DNA of 64,000 nucleotides from positions 558,001-622,000 of the forward strand of contig JBLDXI010000017.1 of the NCBI GenBank assembly GCA_047495785.1, written 5' to 3'. Positions within the stretch are counted from its first letter, which is position 1; each line of letters begins with the position of its first letter. This DNA comes from Lepidodermella squamata. Its lineage: Eukaryota; Gastrotricha. The notes below the pieces were generated by a model that saw nothing but the letters and a program-made list of their open reading frames with translations, was not told the origin of the DNA and ran no database searches. A program made the translations under genes and the position numbers. This document shows positions 56,341-64,000 of this stretch, one piece after another.

Positions 56341-57716
56341 TCACGGCTTCGATCCGCCGCCAATATTGAAAGTAACATTGCAGTTTGAAAATGTGAATTG
56401 ATGGCGGAAAAAATCCGATTTTTCCGCGATATTAACAGTTGGTTGCTTCTCCGGCATTCTCTCAAGTTCCGGGTCAGGCTGCCGAAAAGTGTCCAAGACA
56501 ACTGGGTCAATCACTTCATCCTCTGTTTGAGTCGATTTTTCTTCACAGTTCTCCCGCCGTAACGTCAACCGAATTTCTTCATTAATCGGTCGTTTTTGGC
56601 CAATTTTCGCCGCGCCTGGGAGGCCATATTTCTCCCTCAAAATCTCGTAGAAGGCTTCGATTGGTGTTTGAACAATACATTCGTTCGAGTATCGCCTGCT
56701 AACTTGGCAAAGCGCCGAGAAAAAAATCGGTATAATTGACTCGAAAATGCGGCTGTGAACTGTTTCTTCACTCGAAAATTGAACGCCTCTTTCAGGCTTC
56801 ATGAACAATTTAGGCGAGCCATCAGGTAGCAAGGCCAGGTATCGGGCTACAGCGACAAATGGGCAGTGCTTTGGGTTAATGCCAGGCAGCTGAGTTATCC
56901 CAGTTTTCGGACTGGGATTCGTTAAATTGTGCTTCAAATCGTAATAACGATGGTCCGAAGATTGCTGGCCATTTCGTAAAATCACCAATGAGTCAGGTCG
57001 CAATTTTTTTAGAAAAGCAACAAGCGATTGCTGGCCGATGGATTTTCCGAAATGGAGCAAAATAAGGAAAATAATTTCGACCTGAAAAAAAAACAATTTA
57101 GTGACGAATTCTTTTTAATTTATAAAATACCTGAAGAATGAAGGCGTTGGACCTTGTAAATGCTGCCAATATTTTTTCTAAATCGTCGGTGGAAAGCGAC
57201 CTAATCGGCACAATAACCAGCTGCTGGCCGCAATTTTCCGCATAATTTAACGCTCGACATCTCGCAAGTAGAACTCGGTTAGCCCCGGTGCCAGAAGCAA
57301 TTTGAGCCAGGTCCAATTGCTTCCCCAATCTCCCAGCTATCGAATCGAAATATCGCTGAAGGGCTGTTTTCAAGCTGAGGACAGAAACAGGGCCAAAGAG
57401 GTCGTTTGGCAGCTTTGCTTCGACGTAAAATTCGGTCAAACGGGCGGTAAGCCACCCGAAATCTTTGCATTTTGTTTGCAGATCGTTCTCGAAATCTGGC
57501 GCGTCGCCTTTTTCGATTAAAAAATCGCGAAATTGCTGCAAAATTGTAGCATCGATCGCTGATGTTGTCGGCGACCTCGGTAGGGTTAGATACGAGACAT
57601 TTTTCTTGCAATTATTGTTCAAAGTTGAATTTATCAGATTATATTTGTAAATTTCGATTTCGATGTAAGATTGAAGCTCATCGATGACCTTTTCCTCTGT
57701 GTCCAAATCGCTGGTC
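56341..57716 (-). CDS. Recombinase-like protein of Crypton/DUF3504 type, 5' exon not found
   Basis: Minus-strand exons 57716–57131 and 57081–56341 (about 442 aa, N-terminus missing). The first has LQQFRDFLIEKGDAP and ALQRYFDSIAGRLGKQLD; the second has KHNLTNPSPKTGITQLPG and HCPFVAVARYLALLPDG…LFMKPERG. It ends in FSNCNVTFNIGGG. The order and the CPxxAxxxYLxxLP…LFxxP pattern recall the tyrosine-recombinase-derived domain (DUF3504) of QRICH1/ZMYM-type proteins and Crypton elements. The catalytic Arg/His/Tyr set is not obvious, so it is more likely a domesticated, non-catalytic protein. The visible frame has no ATG; an acceptor at 57717–57718 implies an upstream exon, opposite the small gene at 57753. 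Confidence 0.5.
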
Positions 57717-57752
57717 CTAAAATTTAAAGCAAGAATTTGAAGACATGATTAA

Positions 57753-58062
57753 ATGTCGTTGACTAACCGGGAAATCAGTAGATGTGTAGCAGTCCTTGTG
57801 TTATTATCACTGGGTAAAGCTCTTGAAAACATTTTCTTGAGTGGAAAATATTTAGACAAAAAATGCCGAGAAATGGGGAAATCGATTGATTCAGAACGCG
57901 TGTTTTGGCTTGTTATCAATATTTTTAGAAATTATTCCATTTTTTATCGTCGCTTTTTCAGTCCAGCTATACCTTCCAAAAAAGGGTCAAACCAGCCTCG
58001 ATATAAAAATCGAGTGCGTAATAAAAATGAGTGATTTTAGCTCGTGTGTAGCGTTCGCGTAG
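57753..58062 (+). CDS. Possible small secreted peptide
   Basis: Exons 57753–57813 (signal-like: MSLTNREISRCVAVLVLLSLG) and 57962–58062, phase-1 join as in the Kunitz genes, 53 aa. AATAAA two nt after the stop (58065–58070 region) supports a transcript end. The mature part is short, with two cysteines and no recognised domain. An unspliced 93-residue frame is the alternative. Lies head-to-head with the recombinase-like gene. Confidence 0.35.
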
Positions 58063-58296
58063 TAATAAAATAATGTTAGGTCACATCGACATGTTGTGGC
58101 ACGCAAAAACACGTTGGGCAACTAATAATCACACGTAGAATCGCCACCACACTTTTTGCCATGTTGATTTCCTCAGCTGGCAATAAAAGACTGTCTAGGT
58201 CATCTCGCACCTAAAATACTTCTTATCATTAGTTCTCCATATAAAAATAATGCAACGATTTTATTTTTAAGGAGGAATTTTTATTTTTTAGATTTT

Positions 58297-59025
58297 ATGG
58301 ATTTATCAAAAAGCAATTTTACGCCGTTTAATGACGCGCCTTTGGATTTGTCGCTGAATGTTCGAGGTCAAAAATGGCTCAATGAATCATCGTCAGTAAC
58401 ATCGACCTCGAACTTGACGGCCGAAAAATTTCAGAAAATCTTGGAAAAGCGTTACCCCTGCTCATATTGTCCGAGCTCATTTTCAATGGCGACAAATCTG
58501 CGTAAACACGAGCGAAATCTGCACGGCGAGCTGCTCTCAATTCAATACTACAATGAATCACTATTTTGTAACGGATGTCGGACGCAGTTTTTATCCCGGC
58601 GGTCGCTGAATTACCATCTAAGCCAATCGACAACGTGCCAAACAGCGTTGAAGAGTCAAGGAAAATCAGCCGAAAGTCTCATGTCAGCTGCTCAAAATTG
58701 CGTTGGGGTTATCTCATGTCGCTGGTGTCCTGCCACGTTCAAATTAGCGGCTAAATTGCGAAAACACGAACGGTTGAGTCACGGCGAAAAATTGACCGAT
58801 CTGCCGTTTCAATGCAACGGATGTTTGAAGCGTTACAGCAATAAGAAAAGCATCACGCAGCACCTGAGGTGGTCTATTCGCTGCCATCAATCGTCGACGT
58901 CCGGGCAAATGAAAGGCGAGGAATTTCTCCTGAATTGTCGAACCCAGTTGCAGTTACAAGCTCAAAATCAGCCTGAAACTCCGTCGCAGCCTGCTAATTT
59001 GCCGCTCACTAAAATTACCTGGTGA
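58297..59025 (+). CDS. Zinc-finger protein with alternating C2H2 and C2HC fingers (ZF5)
   Basis: Single coding exon, 242 aa, with an acceptor (ttttttag at 58284–58291) just before the ATG, so a 5'UTR intron or trans-splice site. N-terminal APLDLSLN is a textbook PxDLS CtBP-binding-like motif. The fingers form two repeats of [C2H2 then C2HC]: CSYC…HERNLH, CNGC…HLSQSTTC, CRWC…HERLSH, CNGC…HLRWSIRC. The first C2HC is followed by QTALKSQ. A Gln-rich tail follows. Probably a transcriptional repressor; no orthologue named. Confidence 0.82.
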   Translation: MDLSKSNFTPFNDAPLDLSLNVRGQKWLNESSSVTSTSNLTAEKFQKILEKRYPCSYCPSSFSMATNLRKHERNLHGELLSIQYYNESLFCNGCRTQFLSRRSLNYHLSQSTTCQTALKSQGKSAESLMSAAQNCVGVISCRWCPATFKLAAKLRKHERLSHGEKLTDLPFQCNGCLKRYSNKKSITQHLRWSIRCHQSSTSGQMKGEEFLLNCRTQLQLQAQNQPETPSQPANLPLTKITW

Positions 59026-60490
59026 TTTCTGGGTTTTTCGATATGGACTGATTTTATGAATAATTCTGCTTGATATTATAGCCATTTACTCATATTGTTG
59101 CTGTACTAAATTCTATTCATTTATCTACTTAATTAATTCGTCGACATTAACAGAAATCGATTCACTACTTTTTTCCTATCTCGTTTTTTGTGCCTTAACA
59201 TTGCTCAACAAAATAAAATGTGCAAGGTAACTGCCATATATTTTCTGTTATGAATATTTTAAGAATTAATTCCTGGCTTTGAATATGATCGATTTCGAAC
59301 TTAGAAGGGACTTGATGGAAGGGATGGTATGTGCGATTAATTTACAGAATTTCCAGATTTTGACAATTTAAGCAAATATCGATTCCTATATCGATTTTAA
59401 AAATCAGTGTATTTCGATTATAATCGAATGTTAGTTAACATAATTTGAAATTTTCTGAGGATAGCATTTAGCTGAAGTAAAAAGTTCCACGACCAGTATC
59501 GATCTAGACCAGAAATAGCCGAAATCGCAAAGAATGCCGCAATTATAATGACGTGGCATTTCATCCAAACTTTTGCCTTGTGGTTTTTCCGTAATTTTTC
59601 AAAAACAAAAAATTAATTGATTGGGAATTCTAGAAATATAGTTGTTTTTCGACCTGCAATAGTGAAGCTAACGAGGGGCTCACGAACAAATAATTCGTTA
59701 ATTTGCGCTTCTCAGTTACGCAACATTAAATTCGAGCCTGCCCGCACGAGCGCGCGCTCGCAAAAAATGCGCTGTGTTCAGAGCCTATTAACCGTCTGCT
59801 TGGGCAGGGAAAAGTGGAAAATATTAGTGCATCTGTACTATTATGGCGCTATTTTTAGCCGCTAACTCGCCGGCATGGCTCAGCGATTGTAACGCTAATT
59901 GGCGAATAAGCTTTTAAAGACCCGGGCAAACCGGCCGAGAGAATCAGTCAGACACCAATTATCTGTTCAATTCGCTTATCATTTTTCAGTCACCCTGCTT
60001 CCCATTCCCACAGCAGAACAATAGTATAAACAATTCGCAAACTTGTTGTTGATCGGCTTTCAAGTAGGAAATCGGGAATTTATTCCTAATAATTTCTTTA
60101 TTTCCCAAATTTTATGCAATATTCTTTTTTAAATTATTCGATAAAATTAGAACGGATTTCTTTTCTTTTCTTGCCGGTTCTACGTTCAAGGCACGTTCCG
60201 TCCAAAAATGCGTAATATTAGGTTTGAAATCGCACGCCCGACGTTCAGCACGACCGCCTTTATTGTTACGATGGATTCAACGCGGTGCGGCCACGGTGCG
60301 CCTTCGATCAGTTCGCGTGTCACTTTTTTACCATCAATTGAACATTTATTTTTAAACTCAAGATCCACGTGACTTTTAGTATTTTATGCGCCATAAAAAT
60401 TCGTAGTAAAAAAAGGAGAAAATTCGTGTATTTATTAAGCGTAGCATGGGGCAGACTATCGGGGCTCATTTCAAAATATTTTTAATTTTT
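59026..60490. other. Intergenic region, ZF5 downstream
   Basis: ZF5 poly(A) signal near 59210 (aaaataaaatg). A diverged repeat B copy at about 59385–59420 (tatcgattttaaaaatcagt). GC-rich patch at 59740–59770 (gcacgagcgcgcgctcgc). No gene recognised. Confidence 0.5.
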
Positions 60491-60496
60491 TCAACT

Positions 60497-60988
60497 TGTC
60501 CATACGGGCGCCGTCGTTCACAAAGTCAAAAAACTAAGAAATTTTCAACACAATGGTTGCCCCCTTGAAAATTGCGATTTTGCAATAAATAACACAACCC
60601 AGTAGGTAATCGATGACGCTCTGAACTCTGGTTACCGTTTTATCTCTCAATTATCTAACCGTAACCGGCAATTAGCAAAAAATGAAAATTTTCGAATCGA
60701 AGTGATTTTCAACTCATTTCTAGGGTTAAAAAAATCGCTGATTCCGAAAATCACATTTTCAACTCTAAATTCGGCGATTTAAATTTTTTTAAGTCATTTA
60801 GGTCCAGTTTTCGACCAGTTAGACTTGAAATAAAAATCTGGAAAATTCACCAAAATGTGCGGCTCAAAAATTTACTACATAGACCTGTTTTCAGCGTTCT
60901 AGAATGATTTTTAAGGAGGGTGACCATTGTCTCAAATGACACAAATTTTGTAAAAATAATTTGTTAACGACGGCGCCCGTATGTCCGT
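60497..60988. mobile_element. MITE with gggcgccgtcgtt ends
   Basis: Left end tgtccatacgggcgccgtcg and right end cgacggcgcccgtatgtccg are inverted. Weaker inverted similarity continues inward for about 90 bp (caatggttgcccccttgaaa versus its diverged mate). About 490 bp, no coding frame. Confidence 0.65.
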
Positions 60989-61055
60989 TCATTTGAAGTT
61001 CAATATTATATTTAATTCTCAATATTTTTAGTTTCCATTTGGATTATTTTGCGAT

Positions 61056-61351
61056 TATACAGGGTGACTTTTTTATAGTGGAAATAATCTTTGTTAGCAT
61101 TAATCGGGACTAGTACTGTCTAGTATTGCGAGTACTTGCACTGCACTAAAGTCGATTTCTCCAAACTCTTCAAACTCTATCTGATAATTATCGCGTAATA
61201 CCAGGCCATTCATAAAATTTTATTGCTAGCACGAGTTCGTTAAGTTTGGAGAAATCGACATGCAAGTACTCGCCATACAAAGATGATTCAGTACTAGACG
61301 CAATTATTGCTAACATGGATTATTGCCACTATAAAAAAGTCACCCTGTATA
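61056..61351. mobile_element. Tc1/mariner-like MITE (TIR TATACAGGGTGAC) abutting ZF6
   Basis: 296 bp with TIRs of about 110 bp: tatacagggtgacttttttatagtgg on the left and its inverse on the right, then diverged inverted arms with gagtacttgca and gtcgatttctccaaact. TA at both ends fits Tc1/mariner targeting. The right end stops 5 nt before the ZF6 start codon. Confidence 0.8.
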
Positions 61352-61356
61352 ATAAA

Positions 61357-62425
61357 ATGTTTATTACGCACCCTGCTGTGCTTGTTCACCCTATGCCGGC
61401 CTTGGTCGATCCGATAACGGCTCAGTGTTACCTGTACCCACCCTACGTGCCCGCGGTTATTTTCAACGCCCCTGTGGCAAGCAGTGTAGCCGAGCCGTTG
61501 GATCTGAGTAACAACCACGTCAAATCGTCATCTGCCCACCCTATCGACCTCTCCTCCCGCTGCGCGTCAACATCGCCAGGCCTCGTCAACGCAAATTCGA
61601 ATTCGAAAAACAAAATCGACTCGACTTCGAATTCGGCGAGAAAGGTGTTGGGACCAGTCGATTCAGCTCAAATTCCGCAATCGGATCCGGTCAAAAATGA
61701 AGTGATTATTGTGAAGAGCGATTCTGACCCTCAAATGCCCACTCTACCTCCTGCTTTCAGTCCGTGGCTACAGGTATTAACAATTTTGAAATTTTAAGGT
61801 TAATTTTTTAATCAAAACGAATTTTAAATTTTAAAATTAAAATTTTTGAATTTAAGATTTCAAGTTTTATGAATTAAGAATTCATTTTTAGATATAATAA
61901 AAAAATTAAAATTAAAATTTGAATTTAAAGTTAAAAAATTTTGAGTTCAAATTTCAAAATATTTTTCTTAATTTTCAATATTTTTTATAGGAGTTGCAAC
62001 TTGGCAAGCAAGAAGGCGTTCGCCCTAAGGCTACTTCAACCCCTCGCCGAGCCTCGACCGGTTCAATCACCCTGCCTCAATTCTCCCCGATTTTCGCCGC
62101 CGATGACTCGGTAAAACGCCTATCAGCCTCGACCTCAAATCTCAGCCCTGCTGCACCATCATCGCAACAAAACCAGCCTAGCAAGCTGTTTCAGTGCCGA
62201 TTTTGCGATCGCACCTACACGGCTACGGCGACGGCTCGGCGCCACGAGCGGCAAAACCATCAGGAACAGCTGGCTAAACTGAACGGGTTTCACTTCAAAT
62301 GCGACTCGTGCGGGTGCATTTTCCAGACGCGGCTCAGCCTGCAAACGCATCAAATGCGAGCGCCCGATTGTTATCACAAATTTATGAGCGCCGCAGATCA
62401 GCAATCAGCATTAACTAAAAAATAA
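61357..62425 (+). CDS. Zinc-finger protein with C2H2 and C2HC fingers and two PxDLS motifs (ZF6)
   Basis: Exons 61357–61773 and 61991–62425, phase-0 join (283 aa). Motifs EPLDLSNN and HPIDLSSR near the N-terminus are two PxDLS CtBP-binding-like sites. A long Ser/Thr/Pro-rich region follows. The C-terminus has one C2H2 finger (CRFC…HERQNH) and one C2HC-type finger (CDSC…HQMRAPDC). The start was set at the first ATG outside the transposon; in-frame ATGs inside the MITE (61315 and upstream) could extend it. AATAAA at about 62687 marks a 3'UTR of roughly 280 nt. Confidence 0.78.
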
Positions 62426-64000
62426 CTGAAAAATAACAATATGACGAACCTTTGAATATATTCTACTTGTGCAATGTGCGGACATTTTCTCATGCCAAAA
62501 ATATTTGAAATCGTTCTTGAAAAGAAGACATTTTGGCAGCTAATATATTGCAATTATATGGCATGTTATTATTGTTTATGAAAGTGATTTAGCTTAATAG
62601 ATATAGGAGCACTAGTGATGGCGGTGCTTATTAGATTTTTTGTTTCATTTATTGCTAGATTTCTCCAACGATCTATATCTTGTCAATAAAATAAATTTGC
62701 ATTATTAATCTTGTTGTTTGCGGTGTTTCCAGTTCCTTGGAAAGCTTGGAAATTGAGTTTTGCGGCAGATTTTCTAGCCGAAAACAGGAGGGCGTAGCCG
62801 CTCACTTGTTAATTTTTCATCATTCAATTCTCAATGCTCGGCAATAAAAACGATAAAATGGTGGCGCATGGCATCTTTATTTATTGGTTTGACCTGACCT
62901 TTGGTTGCGCGCCAATTTTATTGAATCTCGAAAGCAATAATCTTCTTTTCTGCAAAAAAATGCCGATGACTCATCGGTCGCTCGTGTGCCATTCACAAAT
63001 CTTTAGCGAGCTTCACGCGCCAAAATTTGTCAAGATATAGCTGGCATTTTAAGGTGTCCAAATTTCTTTTGAAATGGGGTGATCTATTTATATTTATATG
63101 GAAACGCTCACGGTCACAACATGACCGAACTTCAAATTTTCATGACCTTCGCACCATGTCCGTTTGTCCGTTGCATTCCGGAAAAATACATATTCCGGTG
63201 TCGAATAATCATTTTTTTAAATTATTGCGTGATCTTAATTTTTTAAAGTCACTATTCGAAGTACCTTTTCAGTATTTTTTCAGCAGCAAGGATCATATAT
63301 ATCAGAGCTTTCATGGCTTCATCTCGGTCTAGGAATTTTGATTTTTTAAATTGAAACTGAAATGCGAACTTTTCGAAAATAGATTACTCATCAAGTTTTT
63401 TGACGGTGGAATCGAATTAAAACAGAGAATAGGGTCTTGGCGGAACTGATCGATTTTCAGTATAGATGGCTTTAAAATCGAAATGTTAAATGGCTCATCA
63501 ATAAAGAAGGATTAGCCTTTTCCAAAAGTGCCGGAATTCAAGTATTTTTATCGTCTCATTTTTGTCTCATTTTTGACAGCAAATCTCGGAATCTCTGAAC
63601 TTGAGATCAATCAGCTGATAAATGCTGGCTATCAAGGTAACTTGTAATAAAGCTTTTCTACAAAATTCAGGCTTCCTCCGAGCGAGATGGCCTATACCTT
63701 CCTCTTTCCTCATCGCCAGGTCAAGCCATAGTGTAAAAACGACTTGTTTACCAAAATACGTGTGGGGATGAGCAATGACGTCATGGATAGCTGATAATCA
63801 ATTTGTAACACAACATAAATAACGTTGAACACTGCGTATTCGTAACTGAATAACGAGATAATTTTATTAAGTAACACTCGCATGACATTGGCGATTGTTT
63901 TCACGCCTGCTGCGATGATGATGATACGGTAGCAAAACCAGTGTGGATATTTTACACAACCTGCATAACCTCATTTTAACGAAATTTTGCGATCGATAAC
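62426..64000. other. ZF6 3'UTR and downstream intergenic DNA
   Basis: ZF6 3'UTR to about 62700, then 1.3 kb of AT-rich sequence with isolated short reading frames and no recognisable domain, repeat or RNA gene. Confidence 0.5.

Overview
The window is animal nuclear DNA. Genes are intron-rich with GT–AG introns, many of only 50–60 bp. Acceptors are T-rich (tttcag, tttag), intergenic DNA is AT-rich, and poly(A) signals sit very close to stop codons. The gene content is metazoan: Na+/Ca2+ exchangers with Calx-beta domains, an orthopedia-type homeobox gene, GABA-B-like class C receptors, Cys-loop chloride channels, Kunitz proteins and C2H2 zinc fingers. A compact-genome invertebrate fits, most likely an ecdysozoan such as a tardigrade or a nematode. 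I cannot settle the species from sequence alone.

Layout. 0.7–19.0 kb: three tandem plus-strand Na+/Ca2+ exchanger paralogues, the first missing its 5' exons at the window edge. 19.4–21.5 kb: a minus-strand four-EF-hand protein. 21.9–29 kb: a cluster of small secreted Kunitz-domain genes interrupted by a six-exon glutathione S-transferase. 29.3–31.6 kb: three small zinc-finger genes. 31.9–32.8 kb: an orthopedia-like homeobox gene on the minus strand. 33.3–44.2 kb: two intact GABA-B-like receptors on the minus strand, with a broken third copy between them that was hit by a long inverted-repeat element. The same stretch holds a tiny cysteine-rich secreted peptide gene and a decayed cytochrome P450 fragment. 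45.0–47.5 kb: two tandem METTL24/FkbM-like methyltransferase-type membrane proteins. 48.5–55.2 kb: two tandem Cys-loop chloride-channel subunits. 55.4–62.4 kb: three more zinc-finger genes of the same family as at 29–31 kb, and a convergent gene resembling the Crypton-derived (DUF3504-like) recombinase domain.

Nearly every gene belongs to a local family made by tandem duplication, so this is a record of duplication, gene conversion, decay and small DNA-transposon insertion rather than one pathway. The most unusual signals are: (i) exchangers whose ion-binding alpha-repeats lack residues that are almost invariant in the family; (ii) a six-member zinc-finger family built on a C2HC finger with a fixed HLxxSxxC tail, several members also carrying PxDLS-type (CtBP-binding-like) motifs; (iii) a Kunitz domain that has lost exactly the Cys14–Cys38 pair; (iv) a TATA-driven peptide with a knottin-like cysteine pattern; (v) a perfect 111-bp inverted repeat inside a channel-gene intron.

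Exon joins were worked out by hand from splice sites, reading phase and comparison between paralogues. Family names rest on recognised motifs; no database search was run.
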